Source: Stenotrophomonas sp. UBA2302 (lineage in GTDB: Bacteria; Pseudomonadota; Gammaproteobacteria; Xanthomonadales; Xanthomonadaceae). Taken from it: a stretch of DNA of 64,000 bases. The stretch's first letter is position 1, and every line of letters starts with the position of its first letter. The DNA lies in contig DDVW01000070.1 of assembly GCA_002345545.1 (NCBI GenBank), positions 49,637 to 113,636 on the forward strand, written 5' to 3'. The position numbers and the translations under genes were made by a program. Below the pieces are notes generated by a model that searched no databases, had not been told where the DNA came from, and saw only the letters and a program-made list of their open reading frames with translations. Below, piece after piece: positions 27,989 through 39,363 of the stretch.

Positions 27989-28294
27989 TCAGCCCTTCAG
28001 CGAATCGACTTCGCCCACGTTGATGGTGCGGCGAGTACGGAACAGGGTCACCAGGATCGCAAGCCCGATTGCAGCTTCGGCTGCGGCCACGGTCAGGATG
28101 AAGAAAACGAACAGTTGGCCGGCGGTATCGCCGAGTTCGCGCGAAAAGGCGATGAAGTTGATGTTCACCGACAACAGCATCAACTCGATCGACATCAGCA
28201 GGACGATGATGTTCTTCCGGTTCAGGAAGATGCCGGCGACGCTGATGCAGAACATCACCGCGCCCAGCGCGAGCATATGGCCCAGGGAAATCAT
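27989..28294 (-). CDS. nuoK: NADH-quinone oxidoreductase subunit K
   Basis: A small membrane subunit of complex I near the quinone end, with conserved glutamates in helices that belong to the proton path. The 101-residue protein has three helices and the family segment [19 protein letters not shown], then [12 protein letters not shown]. Its ATG overlaps the nuoJ stop (ATGA). Confidence 0.97.
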   Translation of the reverse strand: MISLGHMLALGAVMFCISVAGIFLNRKNIIVLLMSIELMLLSVNINFIAFSRELGDTAGQLFVFFILTVAAAEAAIGLAILVTLFRTRRTINVGEVDSLKG

Positions 28295-28947
28295 GGCTTG
28301 GCCTCCTCGCCACCGGCGTTCTTGGTATCGACCTGCATCACCGGCTTCTCGGCGGCCATCTTGACCATGCGCAGGCGATGCCCGGCGCGGACCATGGTCT
28401 GTTCGGTTGGATCCTGCTTCTTCAGGCCCTCGCGACGACGCAGGGTCAGGGTCACGGCAGCGATCACCGCAACGGTCAGGATCACCGCGGCGAATTCGAA
28501 CGGCAGCAGGTATTCGGTAAACAGGCTGCGTGCCAGCCAGGTGATGTTGGAGCTTTCAGCAGCCATGGCCGCAGCGTTGTCCGCCGGGAACGGCACCGCC
28601 GAGCGCGCCTTGACACCGATCAGTATCAGCATCTGCACCAGCATGACCACCGCTACCAGCAGTCCGACCGGCAGGTAACGCACCCAGCCCTGGCGCAGGG
28701 TCGAGGTGTCGATGTCGAGCATCATCACCACGAACAGGAACAGCACCATCACCGCGCCGACGTAGACCAGCACCAGCGTGACACCCAGGAACTCGGCCCC
28801 GACCAGCAACCACACGCAGGCCACCGAGAAGAAGGTCAGGATCAGGCACAACACGGCATACACCGGGTTGCGCACGCTGATCACCGCGGCGGCGGAAATG
28901 CCGGCGATGATCGAGAACAGCCAGAAGAAAATATTGATCCAATCCAT
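28291..28947 (-). CDS. nuoJ: NADH-quinone oxidoreductase subunit J
   Basis: A five-helix membrane subunit of complex I, next to NuoK and NuoA. The 218-residue protein starts [20 protein letters not shown] and has the family segment [15 protein letters not shown] and [19 protein letters not shown]. The C-terminal 40 residues are hydrophilic. It lies 9 bases after nuoI. Confidence 0.96.
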   Translation of the reverse strand: MDWINIFFWLFSIIAGISAAAVISVRNPVYAVLCLILTFFSVACVWLLVGAEFLGVTLVLVYVGAVMVLFLFVVMMLDIDTSTLRQGWVRYLPVGLLVAVVMLVQMLILIGVKARSAVPFPADNAAAMAAESSNITWLARSLFTEYLLPFEFAAVILTVAVIAAVTLTLRRREGLKKQDPTEQTMVRAGHRLRMVKMAAEKPVMQVDTKNAGGEEAKP

Positions 28948-28956
28948 CTCAAGACC

Positions 28957-29445
28957 TCAGCGGAAAGCGGCGTCGGCCGCACGGCGCTCGGCGATTTCGG
29001 CTTCAAGCCGGTCGCCAATGGCCAGCAGCTGCGGCTTGGTGATGATGTTCTCGCCACGGTTCTCGAAGTGGTATTCGAGGATGTGGGTCTCGACGATCGA
29101 GTCCACCGGGCAGCTCTCCTCACAGAATCCGCAGAAAATGCACTTGAACAGATCGATCTCGTAACGCGTGGTACGGCGGGTGCCATCCTCGCGCTTGGCC
29201 GAATCGATGGTGATGGCCAGCGCCGGGCACACCGCCTCGCACAGCTTGCAGGCGATGCAACGCTCTTCACCATTGGGATAACGGCGCAGCGCGTGCAGGC
29301 CACGGAAGCGCGGCGACTGCGGGAACTTCTCCATCGGATACAGCACGGTGTACTTGGGCTTGAACGTGTACTTCAACGTCAGCCACAACCCCTGGATCAG
29401 CTCGATGAGCAGCAGGCTCTTGAAATAGTGGGTGATCTTATTCAT
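28957..29445 (-). CDS. nuoI: NADH-quinone oxidoreductase subunit I
   Basis: The peripheral arm subunit that carries iron-sulfur clusters N6a and N6b. The 162-residue protein has two C-x2-C-x2-C-x3-CP 4Fe-4S motifs ([12 protein letters not shown] and [12 protein letters not shown]). The N-terminal helix lies against the membrane. It starts 3 bases after the nuoH stop. Confidence 0.97.
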   Translation of the reverse strand: MNKITHYFKSLLLIELIQGLWLTLKYTFKPKYTVLYPMEKFPQSPRFRGLHALRRYPNGEERCIACKLCEAVCPALAITIDSAKREDGTRRTTRYEIDLFKCIFCGFCEESCPVDSIVETHILEYHFENRGENIITKPQLLAIGDRLEAEIAERRAADAAFR

Positions 29446-29448
29446 GAA

Positions 29449-30543
29449 TCAAACGCCCTTCTCGATCACGCCGTAGAACACCATCAGTGCCGTCACCGCG
29501 ATCCAGAAAATGGTCAACGGGATGAAAACCCTCCAGCCCAGACGCATGATCTGGTCATAGCGGAAGCGCGGGAAGCTGGCACGGAACCAGATATACGAGC
29601 TTGCGAAGAACAGCATCTTCAGCAGCAGCCACGGCCAGCCGCCCATCCAGATCCAGTTGATCCACGGCGAGATATCCGCCGTGACCCAGCCCTGGATCGG
29701 GCTCAGCCAACCACCGAGGAAGAACAATGCGATCAGGAAGCTGATCAGGATCATGTTCGCGTATTCGGCCAGGAAGAACAGCGCGAATGCACCGCCGGAA
29801 TACTCGACCATGTGGCCGGCAACGATTTCCGACTCGCCTTCCACCACGTCGAACGGCGCGCGGTTGGTTTCAGCCACGCCGGAAACCCAGTACACGACAA
29901 ACAGCGGGAACAGCGGCAGCAGGAACCAGTCGAACAGGCCCGAATCACCCTTCTGCGCCAGCACGATGTCACTCAGGTTCAGGCTGCCGGCGGCGATCAT
30001 CACGCCGATGAGCGCAAAGCCCATGGCGATCTCGTAGCTGACCACCTGCGCGGCCGAGCGCATCGCACCGAGGAAGGCGTACTTGGAGTTGGAGGCCCAG
30101 CCGGCGAGGATCACGCCGTACACACCGAGCGAGGTCATGGCCAGCAGGTACAGCAGACCGACGTTGGAGTTCGAAAGCACCAGCTGGTAGTCGAAAGGAA
30201 CCACCGCCCAGGCCGCGAACGACGGTGCCAGCACCACCAGCGGCGCGAGGATGTACATCGCCCGGTGCGCGCTGGTCGGCGCGATGATTTCCTTGAACAG
30301 CAGCTTGGTGACGTCGGCAAACGCCTGCAGCAGGCCGCCCAGACCGACATACATGGGTCCGTGGCGGATATGCATCCAGCCGATCAGCTTGCGTTCCCAC
30401 AACACGTAGAAGGCGACCGAGATGATCACCGGCATCGCGATGCACAGGATCTTCAGCACCGTCCACAACACGATGCCGATATCACCCAGGGCGACAAACC
30501 ACTGGTACAGCGGATCGACCGCGTTCAACAGCAACTCGTTCAT
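29449..30543 (-). CDS. nuoH: NADH-quinone oxidoreductase subunit H
   Basis: The membrane subunit that forms the quinone-binding site with NuoB and NuoD. The 364-residue protein has eight or so helices and the signature segments [18 protein letters not shown] and [19 protein letters not shown] with the conserved acidic residues of the E-channel. The ATG overlaps the nuoG stop (ATGA). Confidence 0.97.
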   Translation of the reverse strand: MNELLLNAVDPLYQWFVALGDIGIVLWTVLKILCIAMPVIISVAFYVLWERKLIGWMHIRHGPMYVGLGGLLQAFADVTKLLFKEIIAPTSAHRAMYILAPLVVLAPSFAAWAVVPFDYQLVLSNSNVGLLYLLAMTSLGVYGVILAGWASNSKYAFLGAMRSAAQVVSYEIAMGFALIGVMIAAGSLNLSDIVLAQKGDSGLFDWFLLPLFPLFVVYWVSGVAETNRAPFDVVEGESEIVAGHMVEYSGGAFALFFLAEYANMILISFLIALFFLGGWLSPIQGWVTADISPWINWIWMGGWPWLLLKMLFFASSYIWFRASFPRFRYDQIMRLGWRVFIPLTIFWIAVTALMVFYGVIEKGV

Positions 30544-32786
30544 GCAGCCACCACTGTTACCCGAGCGGCACCCAGCGGCGCGGTTGCGCCATGGCCCGAC
30601 TCAATCCAAACCGTACCGGCGGCGACGCGTGCGTCGACCACCACCGGCAGCGTCGCCTTGCCGGCATCGGTGCCGACCTTGGCCATCTGCCCCTCGACCA
30701 GCTGCAGACGCGCGGCGTCATCACCATTGAGCACGATGCGCGGTGCGTGGTTCAACGGGTGCGACTGCAGGGCCTGGGCACGACGCACAACGGCATCGGT
30801 GCGATAGATCGCCGGCGTCGAAGCCACTTCGAAACCCTCACCGCTGATCTGCGACTGCGCCGAAGCGGCCACCTTCACGACCACCGGCTGCAGGCTGGCG
30901 CGCAGGCCGGCCAGATCGGTGAATCCGAAACCGTCCAGCTGCATATCGCCACCCAGGGCGCGCAGCACACGCCAACCTTCGCGGGCTTCGCCCGGAAGCT
31001 TGCCGCCGGCACGAGCCTGCTGCTCGCGGCCATCGAGATTGGTCAGCGTCGCATCGATTTCCGGCAGCGCGCCGATCGGCAGGATCAGATCGGCCACATC
31101 ACGGGTCGAGGCGCATGCGAACTGGCTGAAAGCGACAACCGTCGCGCCGGCCAGCGCCTTGCGCGCCGCGGCCGTATCGGCGAAGTCCAAGCCCGGCTCG
31201 ATGCCGTACAACACATATGCCTTGCGCGCCTGCGCCAGCATCGCATTGACATCCTTGCCCGCCGGCAGCACGCCGGCCCGGGCAAGGCCCAGTGCGTTGG
31301 CGCCCTGCGGAATCCGGCACACGCGTGCACCGGTGGCTGCCGCAAAACGGCTCGCCGCCGCACGGATCGAGGCCGCCTGCGGATGGTTCTCGGCGATTGC
31401 GCCGATGATGATGACGGTGTTGCCACCGGCCTTCACCGCATCGATCAACTGGGTATTTTCCAGCGCCTCGGCAAAGCGCGACGGTGCAACGATCTGCTTG
31501 CCGGCCAGCTTGAAGGTGAAGTCGAAATCGACCGGATTGATCGCATGGATCTGCGCACCGTTGCTGGTCTGCGCCTTGCGCAGGCGGGCATGCAGCAGCG
31601 GCAGCTCATGGCGCACATTGCTGCCAAGCAACACGATGTGGTCGGCCTTTTCGATTTCGGCCAGCGGCATGCCGAATGCTTCGGCGACCGGAGCATCGGA
31701 GAAATCGCGGTTGTTGATGCGGTGGTCGATGTTGCCCGAGCCCAGCGCCGTCGCCAGGCGTGCCAGCAGCGCGCCCTCTTCGTTCGACGTCGACGGATGC
31801 ACCAGCACGCCCAGGTCGTCGCCACGATTGGCCTCGAGGACTTCGCGGGCAGCCGCCAGCGCTTCAGCCCAGCTCACTTCCTTCCATTCGCCATTGATCT
31901 TCTGCAGCGGCTGGGTCGCACGATCAGCGGCATACAGGCCTTCATGGGAATAACGGTCGCGGTCGGACAGCCAGCACTCGTTGACCAGCTCGTTCTCACG
32001 CGGCACCACGCGCAGCACTTCACCGCGGCGCACGTGCAGGAACAGGTTTGAGCCCATCGCATCGTGGTAGCCCAGCGATTCGCGGGCCGTCAGCTCCCAC
32101 GGACGCGCCTTGAACTGGAACACCTTGTTGGTCAATGCACCGACCGGGCACACGTCGATGACGTTGCCGGACAGCTCGGTGGTCAGCGGTTTGCCGTCAT
32201 AGGTGCCGATCTGCAGTTCGTCACCGCGGTACAGGCCACCCAGCTCCTGGGTGCCGGCCACCTCGTCGGTGAAGCGCACACAACGGGTGCACTGGATGCA
32301 GCGGGTCATTTCGGTGGCGACCAGCGGCCCCATGTCCTCATCGGCCACCACGCGCTTGCGCTCGTTGAAGCGGCTGACCGAGCGGCCGTAGCCCAGCGAC
32401 ACGTCCTGCAGCTCACACTCGCCGCCCTGATCGCAGATCGGGCAGTCCAGCGGATGGTTGATCAGCAGGAACTCCATCACCGAACGCTGGTACTTCAGCG
32501 CCTTGTCGCTGCGGGTCTGCACCTTCATGCCATCCATCACCGGCGTGGCGCAGGCGGGCGACGGCTTGGGAGACTTCTCCACGTCGACCAGGCACATGCG
32601 GCAGTTGGCGGCGATCGAGAGCTTCTCGTGATAGCAGAAGCGCGGAATCGGGATGCCGGCCTTGTCAGCCGCATGGATGATCATCGACCCCTTGGGGGCG
32701 AACATCGTCTGTCCATCGATCTCGATGGTGACGTGCCCTTCCGGAGCCACGGGCGCCTCGTTGGAATTTACCGGTTGCGCGCTCAT
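30540..32786 (-). CDS. nuoG: NADH-quinone oxidoreductase subunit G
   Basis: The large peripheral-arm subunit carrying several iron-sulfur clusters. The 748-residue protein has the N-terminal 2Fe-2S ferredoxin domain ([10 protein letters not shown]), a His-Cys 4Fe-4S motif ([18 protein letters not shown]), two more cluster motifs ([10 protein letters not shown] and [11 protein letters not shown]) and a molybdopterin-like C-terminal half. The ATG overlaps the nuoF stop (ATGA). The length is shorter than the about 908 residues of E. coli NuoG and nearer to shorter NuoG forms. Confidence 0.96.
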   Translation of the reverse strand: MSAQPVNSNEAPVAPEGHVTIEIDGQTMFAPKGSMIIHAADKAGIPIPRFCYHEKLSIAANCRMCLVDVEKSPKPSPACATPVMDGMKVQTRSDKALKYQRSVMEFLLINHPLDCPICDQGGECELQDVSLGYGRSVSRFNERKRVVADEDMGPLVATEMTRCIQCTRCVRFTDEVAGTQELGGLYRGDELQIGTYDGKPLTTELSGNVIDVCPVGALTNKVFQFKARPWELTARESLGYHDAMGSNLFLHVRRGEVLRVVPRENELVNECWLSDRDRYSHEGLYAADRATQPLQKINGEWKEVSWAEALAAAREVLEANRGDDLGVLVHPSTSNEEGALLARLATALGSGNIDHRINNRDFSDAPVAEAFGMPLAEIEKADHIVLLGSNVRHELPLLHARLRKAQTSNGAQIHAINPVDFDFTFKLAGKQIVAPSRFAEALENTQLIDAVKAGGNTVIIIGAIAENHPQAASIRAAASRFAAATGARVCRIPQGANALGLARAGVLPAGKDVNAMLAQARKAYVLYGIEPGLDFADTAAARKALAGATVVAFSQFACASTRDVADLILPIGALPEIDATLTNLDGREQQARAGGKLPGEAREGWRVLRALGGDMQLDGFGFTDLAGLRASLQPVVVKVAASAQSQISGEGFEVASTPAIYRTDAVVRRAQALQSHPLNHAPRIVLNGDDAARLQLVEGQMAKVGTDAGKATLPVVVDARVAAGTVWIESGHGATAPLGAARVTVVAA

Positions 32787-34120
32787 ACGGCAGCAGCCTC
32801 CACCTTCTTGCCGTCAACCATCGAATGACCGTTGACGATGTAGTACTCGAATTCATCCCAGAACTGGCGCAGGAAACCCTGGACCGGCCATGCGGCCGCC
32901 TCGCCGAATGCGCAGATGGTGTGGCCTTCGATCTGCCCGGCCACCGTCTTGAGCTGGTGCAGGTCTTCCATCGTGGCCTGCCCGGCGACGATGCGCTCCA
33001 GCACGCGATGCATCCAGCCGGTGCCTTCACGGCACGGGGTGCACTGGCCGCAGGATTCCTTGTGGAAGAAGCGGCTGATGCGGCAGGTGAACTTGACGGC
33101 GCAGACGCTGTCGTCGATCACCACGATCGCCCCCGAACCCAGGCCGGAACCGAGTGCACGGATGGTGTCGTAGTCCATCGGCAGCCCGTCGAGCTCGGCG
33201 GCGGTCAGCACCGGCATCGAGACGCCACCGGGAATCGCGCCCTTCAGCTTGCGGCCTGGACGCAGGCCACCGGCCATTTCCAGCAGCTCGTTGAAGGTGG
33301 TGCCCAGCGGCACTTCGAAATTGCCGCCACGCTGCACGCAGCCGGAAACGGAGAAGCACTTCGGCCCGCCGCTGGCGGTCTTGCTCAGGCCCTTGAACCA
33401 CTCCGGACCGTTGCGGATGATCGCCGGCACCGACCCGTAGGTTTCGGTGTTGTTGATCGTCGACGGCTTGCCGTACAGGCCGAAATTGGCGGGGAACGGC
33501 GGCTTGTAACGCGGCTGTCCCTTCTTGCCTTCCAGCGATTCCATCAGCGCGGTTTCCTCACCGCAGATGTAGGCACCAGCACCCAGCGCGTTGTGGATGT
33601 CGATGTCCACGCCGCTGCCAAGGATGTTCTTGCCCAGCCAGCCATGCTTGTAGGCATCGGCCAGCGCCTGTTCGATATGCTCGAACGGTTCGTGGTGAAA
33701 CTCGCCACGCATGTAGTTGTAGCCCACGCTCGAACCGGTGGCATAGCACGCGATGGCCATCCCCTCGATCACCGCGTGCGGGTTGTAGCGCAGGATGTCG
33801 CGGTCCTTGCAGGTACCCGGCTCGGATTCGTCCGAGTTGCAGAGGATGTACTTCTGCATGTCGCCCTTGGGCATGAACGACCACTTCAGGCCGGTCGGGA
33901 AACCCGCACCACCACGGCCGCGCAGGCCGGACTGCTTGACCATTTCGATGACATCGGCCGGCGCGATCTTCTCTTCGAGGATCTTGCGCAACGCGGCATA
34001 GCCACCGGTCTTGAGGTAGTTCTCGTACGACCACGGAGTGTCGTAATGCAACGTGGTGTAGACCACGTTGTGCGGAAGCGGCGCCGGACCTACCGGTCCC
34101 GTGGATTTCTGATGTGCCAT
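32783..34120 (-). CDS. nuoF: NADH-quinone oxidoreductase subunit F
   Basis: The NADH dehydrogenase subunit that binds NADH, FMN and cluster N3. The 445-residue protein has the glycine-rich nucleotide segment [15 protein letters not shown], the FMN-binding [27 protein letters not shown], and the 4Fe-4S motif [12 protein letters not shown]. It starts 3 bases after the nuoE stop. Confidence 0.97.
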   Translation of the reverse strand: MAHQKSTGPVGPAPLPHNVVYTTLHYDTPWSYENYLKTGGYAALRKILEEKIAPADVIEMVKQSGLRGRGGAGFPTGLKWSFMPKGDMQKYILCNSDESEPGTCKDRDILRYNPHAVIEGMAIACYATGSSVGYNYMRGEFHHEPFEHIEQALADAYKHGWLGKNILGSGVDIDIHNALGAGAYICGEETALMESLEGKKGQPRYKPPFPANFGLYGKPSTINNTETYGSVPAIIRNGPEWFKGLSKTASGGPKCFSVSGCVQRGGNFEVPLGTTFNELLEMAGGLRPGRKLKGAIPGGVSMPVLTAAELDGLPMDYDTIRALGSGLGSGAIVVIDDSVCAVKFTCRISRFFHKESCGQCTPCREGTGWMHRVLERIVAGQATMEDLHQLKTVAGQIEGHTICAFGEAAAWPVQGFLRQFWDEFEYYIVNGHSMVDGKKVEAAAV

Positions 34121-34123
34121 GTC

Positions 34124-34651
34124 TTACTCCAGCCCGTCCAGCAGCGCATCAACCTGCTCCAGCGTCAAACGTTCATGGTAGTGACCGTTGATGACCATCA
34201 TCGGCGCGCCCGCGCAGCCGGCCAGGCACTCTTCCTCTTTCTTGAGGTAGACGCGGCCGTCCGGGGTCGATTCACCGTGCTTGATGCCCAGCTTCTTCTC
34301 GCAATGGCGGACGATATCGTCGGCACCGTTGAGCCAACAGCTGATGTTGGTACAGATGGCGACGTTGTTGCGGCCGACCGGCTTGATCTCGAACATCGAG
34401 TAGAAGCTGGCGACTTCATAGACCCACACGTAGGGCAGGTCCAGGTACTTGGCCACGCCCGCCATCAGTTCGTCACTGAGCCAGCCCTGATTCTGTTCCT
34501 GCGCCGCATGCAGGCCCTGCAGCACGGCCGAGCGCTTGCGTTCCGGCGGGAATTTCGCCACCCAGTGATCGATATGAGCGCGGGTCTTGTCGCTCAGCAC
34601 CACCATCGGATCGACGTCGCGCGCCGCCTCGTAATTACCTGTCGCCTTCAT
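34124..34651 (-). CDS. nuoE: NADH-quinone oxidoreductase subunit E
   Basis: The 24-kDa-type subunit carrying 2Fe-2S cluster N1a. The 175-residue protein has the four cluster cysteines in CTNISC and CLAGCAGAP. The ATG at 34651 has a plausible purine-rich stretch upstream. It is separated from nuoD by 91 bases, the widest gap in the nuo operon. I see no terminator or strong promoter there. Confidence 0.96.
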   Translation of the reverse strand: MKATGNYEAARDVDPMVVLSDKTRAHIDHWVAKFPPERKRSAVLQGLHAAQEQNQGWLSDELMAGVAKYLDLPYVWVYEVASFYSMFEIKPVGRNNVAICTNISCWLNGADDIVRHCEKKLGIKHGESTPDGRVYLKKEEECLAGCAGAPMMVINGHYHERLTLEQVDALLDGLE

Positions 34652-34742
34652 TGGCCGACCTCAACGAAAACCAGATTCAGGAAAACCGGCGCTTGCGGCA
34701 GCACAGCCGCGCAGGCAACGGGCGTTGTGAAATCGGCCGACA

Positions 34743-36065
34743 TCAGCGGTCAACCTCACCAAACACAAGATCGTAGGTACCGATCATCGCCACCACGTCG
34801 GAAAGCATGTGGCCACGCACGATCGAATCGAGCGACGACAGGTGGGCGAAGCCCGGCGCGCGCAGGTGCACGCGGAACGGCTTGTTGGCACCGTCGGAAA
34901 CCAGGTAGCAGCCGAACTCGCCCTTCGGCGCTTCCACTGCCGCATAGGTTTCGCCGGCCGGCACGCAATAGCCTTCACTGAACAGCTTGAAGTGGTGGAT
35001 CAGCGCTTCCATGTCGTCTTTCATTTCCGCACGCGAAGGCGGAGCGACCTTGAAGTTCTGCACGATCACCGGGCCCGGATTGGCCTTCAGCCACTGCACG
35101 CACTGCTTGACGATGCGATTGGATTCACGCATCTCGGCGACACGGACCAGGTAGCGGTCATAGCAGTCGCCATTGGTTCCCAGCGGGATATCGAAATCCA
35201 CCGCGTCGTACTTGGCGTACGGCATCTTCTTGCGCAGGTCCCAGGCAATACCGGAGCCGCGCAGCATCACGCCGGTCATGCCCCATGCATGGGCATGCTC
35301 GGGAGTGACGATGCCGACATCGACGGTACGCTGCTTCCAGATGCGGTTCTCGGTCAGCAGGGTCTCGTATTCGTCGACACGCGAGGGAAACTCGTTGGTG
35401 AAGTTTTCCAGAAAGTCCAGCAGCGAGCCTTCGCGCGAAGCGTTCAGGCGCTTGAGGGCCTTGCCCTTGTGCCAGCGCGATTCCTTGTACTTGGGCATCG
35501 TGTCGGGCAGGTCGCGATACACGCCGCCCGGACGGTAATAGGCCGCATGCATGCGTGCGCCGGAAACCGCCTCATAGCAGTCCATCAGCTCTTCACGCTC
35601 GCGGAAGGTGTACAGCATCACCGCCATCGCACCCAGATCCAGCGCACCGGTGCCGATGTTCATCAGGTGGTTCAGGATGCGGGTGATTTCGTCGAACATG
35701 GTGCGGATGTACTGCGCACGCTCGGGCACCTCGATACCGACCAGGTTCTCGATGGCGCGCACATACGCATGCTCGTTGCACATCATCGAGCAGTAATCCA
35801 GACGATCCATGTAGCCGATCGACTGGTTGAACGGCTTGGACTCGGCAAGCTTTTCAGTACCACGATGGAGCAGGCCGACATGCGGATCGGCGCGCATCAC
35901 GGTCTCGCCATCCATCTCGAGGATGAGGCGGAGCACGCCGTGCGCGGACGGATGCTGCGGACCGAAATTCATCGTGTAGTTGCGGATTTCCTGCTGTTCT
36001 TCAGCAGGATTGCTGGCGAAGGCCTGACTGGCCTGCGGCAGGGACTTGCTCACTTCAGCGCTCAC
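34743..36065 (-). CDS. nuoD: NADH-quinone oxidoreductase subunit D
   Basis: The 49-kDa-type subunit that lines the quinone pocket. The 440-residue protein has the signature [22 protein letters not shown], with the quinone-binding His, then HRGTEKL and [15 protein letters not shown]. It uses a GTG start that overlaps the nuoC stop (GTGA). NuoC and NuoD are separate here, unlike the fused NuoCD of E. coli. Confidence 0.97.
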   Translation of the reverse strand: MSAEVSKSLPQASQAFASNPAEEQQEIRNYTMNFGPQHPSAHGVLRLILEMDGETVMRADPHVGLLHRGTEKLAESKPFNQSIGYMDRLDYCSMMCNEHAYVRAIENLVGIEVPERAQYIRTMFDEITRILNHLMNIGTGALDLGAMAVMLYTFREREELMDCYEAVSGARMHAAYYRPGGVYRDLPDTMPKYKESRWHKGKALKRLNASREGSLLDFLENFTNEFPSRVDEYETLLTENRIWKQRTVDVGIVTPEHAHAWGMTGVMLRGSGIAWDLRKKMPYAKYDAVDFDIPLGTNGDCYDRYLVRVAEMRESNRIVKQCVQWLKANPGPVIVQNFKVAPPSRAEMKDDMEALIHHFKLFSEGYCVPAGETYAAVEAPKGEFGCYLVSDGANKPFRVHLRAPGFAHLSSLDSIVRGHMLSDVVAMIGTYDLVFGEVDR

Positions 36066-36814
36066 TTGCTTGCCTCCGACTGCGCACGCTCGCCTTCGGC
36101 GGTCTGGTAGCGCGAATCCTCACGGATCACGCGTGCCACGCCGACGCGCGGTTCGACCGACGTCACCGGCTCGTAGATCACCCGCTTCTTCTCTTCGTCG
36201 TAACGCACTTCGACGTTGCCGATCAGCGGGAAGTCCTTGCGGAACGGATGGCCGACAAAACCGTAGTCGGTCAGGATGCGACGCAGGTCCGGATGGCCTT
36301 CAAAGACCACGCCGAACAGGTCGAACGCCTCACGCTCGAACCAGTTCACGCCCGGATAGACATCGGTCAGCGACGCCACCACCGGCAGCTCTTCACTGGG
36401 CGCGTAGCAACGGATGCGCAGCAGCTGGTTGTGCTGGTAGGAACGCAACTGGGCGACGACGGCGAAGCGTTGCTTCGGCATGGCGTCGGGACGGGCGCCC
36501 TCGCCGCTCTCGTGGCTGGGGAACTCGCCCCAGGCGAAGCGCCCGACGTTCTTGCCCTCCACGCCACGGCTGAAACCGTTCGAGGACACGTCCGAGGTGT
36601 CCCACTCGGCGCTGCCGTAGCCGAGGTAGTCGACCCCGCAAAGATCGACCAGCTGTTCGAAGCCGAACTCGTCACGCAACGCCAGTGCGGCGGCTTTCCA
36701 GTCGGCGGCAGCCAGCTCCAGGGTAACTTCGCCGCGCGGTTCGATCACGAAGACCTGCGCACCGGCGAAACGCGCGCGAAGTCGATCGATCAATGAATGT
36801 GCTTGCTGGGCCAT
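36062..36814 (-). CDS. nuoC: NADH-quinone oxidoreductase subunit C
   Basis: The 30-kDa-type subunit of the complex I peripheral arm. The 250-residue protein has the family segment [12 protein letters not shown] and the signature [22 protein letters not shown] split here as [12 protein letters not shown] and [18 protein letters not shown]. An insertion of about 40 residues near 75-115 with low conservation looks lineage-specific. The ATG at 36814 follows the nuoB stop by 32 bases. Confidence 0.96.
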   Translation of the reverse strand: MAQQAHSLIDRLRARFAGAQVFVIEPRGEVTLELAAADWKAAALALRDEFGFEQLVDLCGVDYLGYGSAEWDTSDVSSNGFSRGVEGKNVGRFAWGEFPSHESGEGARPDAMPKQRFAVVAQLRSYQHNQLLRIRCYAPSEELPVVASLTDVYPGVNWFEREAFDLFGVVFEGHPDLRRILTDYGFVGHPFRKDFPLIGNVEVRYDEEKKRVIYEPVTSVEPRVGVARVIREDSRYQTAEGERAQSEASK

Positions 36815-36846
36815 GGGGGCTGGCGTGCTCTTGAAATGAAAGGAAT

Positions 36847-37401
36847 TCAGCGGGAGATGGTCTGGGTGCGCCAGATCTTCTTCTGCAACTGCAAAATGCC
36901 GTAGACCAGGGCTTCGGCGGTCGGCGGGCAGCCCGGAACGTAAACGTCCACCGGCACCACGCGATCACAACCGCGCACCACGGAATAGGAATAGTGGTAA
37001 TAGCCGCCGCCGTTGGCGCAGCTGCCCATGGAGATGACCCACTTCGGGTCGGGCATCTGGTCGTAGACCTTGCGCAGCGCCGGGGCCATCTTGTTGACCA
37101 GCGTGCCGGCCACGATCATCACGTCGGACTGGCGCGGCGACGGGCGGAACACGATGCCGTAGCGGTCCAGATCCAGGCGCGCCGCACCGGCGTGCATCAT
37201 CTCCACCGCACAGCAGGCCAGACCGAAGGTCATCGGCCACATGGAACCGGTACGCGCCCAGTTCAGCAGCGCATCGACGCTGGTGGTCACATAGCCCTTG
37301 TCGAGCAGCGGGTTGTCGCCTTCAGGCCGCAGGATGTCATCCACCCGCCCTTCCGGGATCGGGTTGTTCATCAGGCCATCGAGAGTTTGGATCACTCCCA
37401 T
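36847..37401 (-). CDS. nuoB: NADH-quinone oxidoreductase subunit B
   Basis: The 20-kDa-type subunit with cluster N2, the last iron-sulfur centre before quinone. The 184-residue protein has the tandem cysteines in [10 protein letters not shown], then [11 protein letters not shown] and [11 protein letters not shown], giving the four ligands. The start ATG at 37401 ([14 protein letters not shown]) overlaps the end of nuoA by 10 bases; a longer frame is not supported. Confidence 0.96.
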   Translation of the reverse strand: MGVIQTLDGLMNNPIPEGRVDDILRPEGDNPLLDKGYVTTSVDALLNWARTGSMWPMTFGLACCAVEMMHAGAARLDLDRYGIVFRPSPRQSDVMIVAGTLVNKMAPALRKVYDQMPDPKWVISMGSCANGGGYYHYSYSVVRGCDRVVPVDVYVPGCPPTAEALVYGILQLQKKIWRTQTISR

Positions 37402-37748
37402 TCCAGCGCCCCCTTCTTCCACACGTAGATAAAGCCGAGAAACAGCATGCCGACGAACAGGCCCATGGTGACCAGCGAACGGGCACCCAGCTCCATGAAG
37501 ACCTGGGTCCAAGGCACGATGAAGATGATTTCCAGATCAAACACGATGAACTGGATGGCGATGAGGTAGTAGCGCACGTCGAACTTCATGCGCGCGTTCT
37601 CGAACGCCTCGAAGCCGCATTCGTACGGCGAAAGCTTCTGGTTGTCCGGGCTACGGGGAGCGAGGAACCGGCCGATCAGCATCAGCGATACACCAATGCC
37701 GGTGGCGACGATCAGAAACAGCAGAGACGGCAAATATTCGGCCAGCAC
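37392..37748 (-). CDS. nuoA: NADH-quinone oxidoreductase subunit A
   Basis: The first gene of the complex I operon, encoding a three-helix membrane subunit. The start is taken as GTG at 37748, giving 118 residues beginning with [18 protein letters not shown] after the initiator, with AAGAGAG upstream. An in-frame ATG 30 codons earlier gives a non-homologous extension. The family segment [20 protein letters not shown] and a C-terminal helix [21 protein letters not shown] (read in two parts) are present. It is 112 bases after tRNA-Leu, with no terminator between them, so read-through is possible. Confidence 0.95.
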   Translation of the reverse strand: MLAEYLPSLLFLIVATGIGVSLMLIGRFLAPRSPDNQKLSPYECGFEAFENARMKFDVRYYLIAIQFIVFDLEIIFIVPWTQVFMELGARSLVTMGLFVGMLFLGFIYVWKKGALEWE

Positions 37749-37860
37749 AGCGATTCTCTCTTGCCTCAGCCGGGGCGAGCCTGCAGGCTGCCCGGCGTGG
37801 GTGATTGTCGGGAATATCAGGGCGGAATGCTGCCGCATCCCGCGAACCCGCCAGTACTAA

Positions 37861-37945
37861 TGGTGCCCAAGAGGGGACTCGAACCCCTACGACTCTCGTC
37901 GCTACCACCTCAAGGTAGTGCGTCTACCAATTCCGCCACCTGGGC
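37861..37945 (-). tRNA. tRNA-Leu (GAG)
   Basis: 85 bases on the minus strand with encoded CCA and the long variable arm of class II tRNAs. The anticodon loop TTGAGGT gives GAG, and the acceptor stem pairs GCCCAGG with CTTGGGC (one G-U). It follows secG by 48 bases, the same arrangement as secG-leuU in E. coli. Confidence 0.97.
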
Positions 37946-37993
37946 CTACGTCAGCGCAGCTGCTCTGCAGTGCGCCGCGTATTGTAACCGCCT

Positions 37994-38416
37994 TCAGTCT
38001 TTCTGTGCGCCTTCAGCCGGCTTTTCTTCAGCCTGCGCGGGAATATTTTCCGCCGGGGCGGCCGCCTGCGGCACCTCACCCACAGCGGGTACCGGCTGCA
38101 GGTCGCCCACCGGGGCCACCGGCGCCGCTGCCGGCGCTTCGACCTGGGACATCACGCCTAGACCCTCACCGGCCGGGCGCGAACCGTGGCTGGCATACCA
38201 GGCCATGAACAGGCTGATGCCGAAGAACACCACCGCCAGCCACTTGGTGGACTTGGACAGGAAGTTGGAGGCGCCACGCGACCCGAACACCGTACCCGAC
38301 GCCCCTGCACCGAAGCCGGAGCCGGCGGCGGCACCCGAGCCACGCTGCATCAGGATCAGCGCAATCATCGCGATCGCCACCAGCACATAGACCACATTGA
38401 GGATCAACATCAGCAT
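37994..38416 (-). CDS. secG: Preprotein translocase subunit SecG
   Basis: SecG is a small inner-membrane component of the Sec channel that aids SecA cycling. The 140-residue protein has two helices (about residues 2-24 and 57-75) with the glycine/serine-rich loop GSGFGAGASGTVFGSRGASNF between them, typical of SecG. The C-terminal tail is a low-complexity Ala/Pro/Glu extension that is longer than in E. coli. The ATG at 38416 follows tpiA closely. It is upstream of tRNA-Leu. Confidence 0.95.
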   Translation of the reverse strand: MLMLILNVVYVLVAIAMIALILMQRGSGAAAGSGFGAGASGTVFGSRGASNFLSKSTKWLAVVFFGISLFMAWYASHGSRPAGEGLGVMSQVEAPAAAPVAPVGDLQPVPAVGEVPQAAAPAENIPAQAEEKPAEGAQKD

Positions 38417-38443
38417 TTGAAATCCGTCCCGGACAATTACCCG

Positions 38444-39199
38444 TTAGCGACCGGCTGCCGCCCTCGCGATGGCCAGAAAATCAGCCGCCACCAGCGAAGC
38501 GCCGCCTACCAGCCCGCCATCAACGTCAGGCTGCGAAAACAGCTCTGCGGCATTGCCGGGCTTGACACTGCCGCCATAGAGCAGCGGCAGCGAATCGGCA
38601 ATTCTAGCATCGCCCTGGGCGACTACGCCACGAATGAACGCATGCACGGCCTGCGCCTGTGCCGGCGTGGCGGTCTTGCCGGTACCGATGGCCCATACAG
38701 GCTCGTAGGCCACCACGGCCCGGCCGAAGGCCTCCACGCCCGCCAGTTCCAGCACCGGCGCCAGCTGCGCGGCGATCACCTGCTCGGTCTGCCCCGCCTC
38801 GTGCTGTTCCAGCGTTTCACCCACGCACAGCACCGGCACCAGCCCGGCCTCGATGGCAGCAACGAACTTCCGCGCCACCAGCTCATTGCTTTCGTGATGG
38901 TACTGGCGTCGCTCCGAATGCCCGACCAGCACATACTCCGCGCCCACATCCACCAGCATCGAAGCCGACACCTCGCCGGTGTAGGCCCCCTCGCCATGGC
39001 AGCTGAGGTCCTGCGCGCCGAAGGCCACGCCAGCGCCACTGAAATCCTCCGACAAGGCGGCCAGATACGGCGACGGCGGCAGCACCAGCAGCTTCACCCC
39101 GGTCTGCGGCATCCCGGCGACCAGCTGCCCGAGCAGTTCAGCGGCGAATTGACGGCTGCCATGCAGCTTCCAGTTACCGGCAACGATCTTCTGGCGCAT
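38444..39199 (-). CDS. tpiA: Triosephosphate isomerase
   Basis: TpiA interconverts dihydroxyacetone phosphate and glyceraldehyde-3-phosphate in glycolysis and gluconeogenesis. The 251-residue barrel has the catalytic Lys in AGNWKLHG, His in VGHSERR and Glu in AYEPVWAIGTGKTA, and the phosphate-binding YGGSVKPGN. The ATG at 39199 begins MRQKIVAGNWK; the frame is open further upstream, but without homology. It lies 27 bases upstream of secG, so the two are likely co-transcribed. Confidence 0.97.
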   Translation of the reverse strand: MRQKIVAGNWKLHGSRQFAAELLGQLVAGMPQTGVKLLVLPPSPYLAALSEDFSGAGVAFGAQDLSCHGEGAYTGEVSASMLVDVGAEYVLVGHSERRQYHHESNELVARKFVAAIEAGLVPVLCVGETLEQHEAGQTEQVIAAQLAPVLELAGVEAFGRAVVAYEPVWAIGTGKTATPAQAQAVHAFIRGVVAQGDARIADSLPLLYGGSVKPGNAAELFSQPDVDGGLVGGASLVAADFLAIARAAAGR

Positions 39200-39293
39200 T
39201 GCGGAGTGACTCCCAGCTAAAAAGGTGGGCGAAGGATAGCCGAAATGCAGACACCGGCAGGACAGCCCACAGACAATCCGGGACAACATGCAC

Positions 39294-39327
39294 GGACGCC
39301 GCCAATCCCGAAGGTCTGGCGGCGTCC
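39294..39327 (-). terminator. Perfect 11-bp hairpin after the oxygenase gene
   Basis: GGACGCCGCCA / TGGCGGCGTCC (39294-39304 with 39317-39327) with a 12-base loop, 36 bases after the oxygenase stop and 95 bases before the tpiA start. There is no U-tract on either strand, so termination is uncertain; it could be a Rho-dependent or mRNA-stabilising structure. Confidence 0.4.
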
Positions 39328-39363
39328 TGAATGGGCAAGGCCGATGGCCCAGCCAGCCGAGGC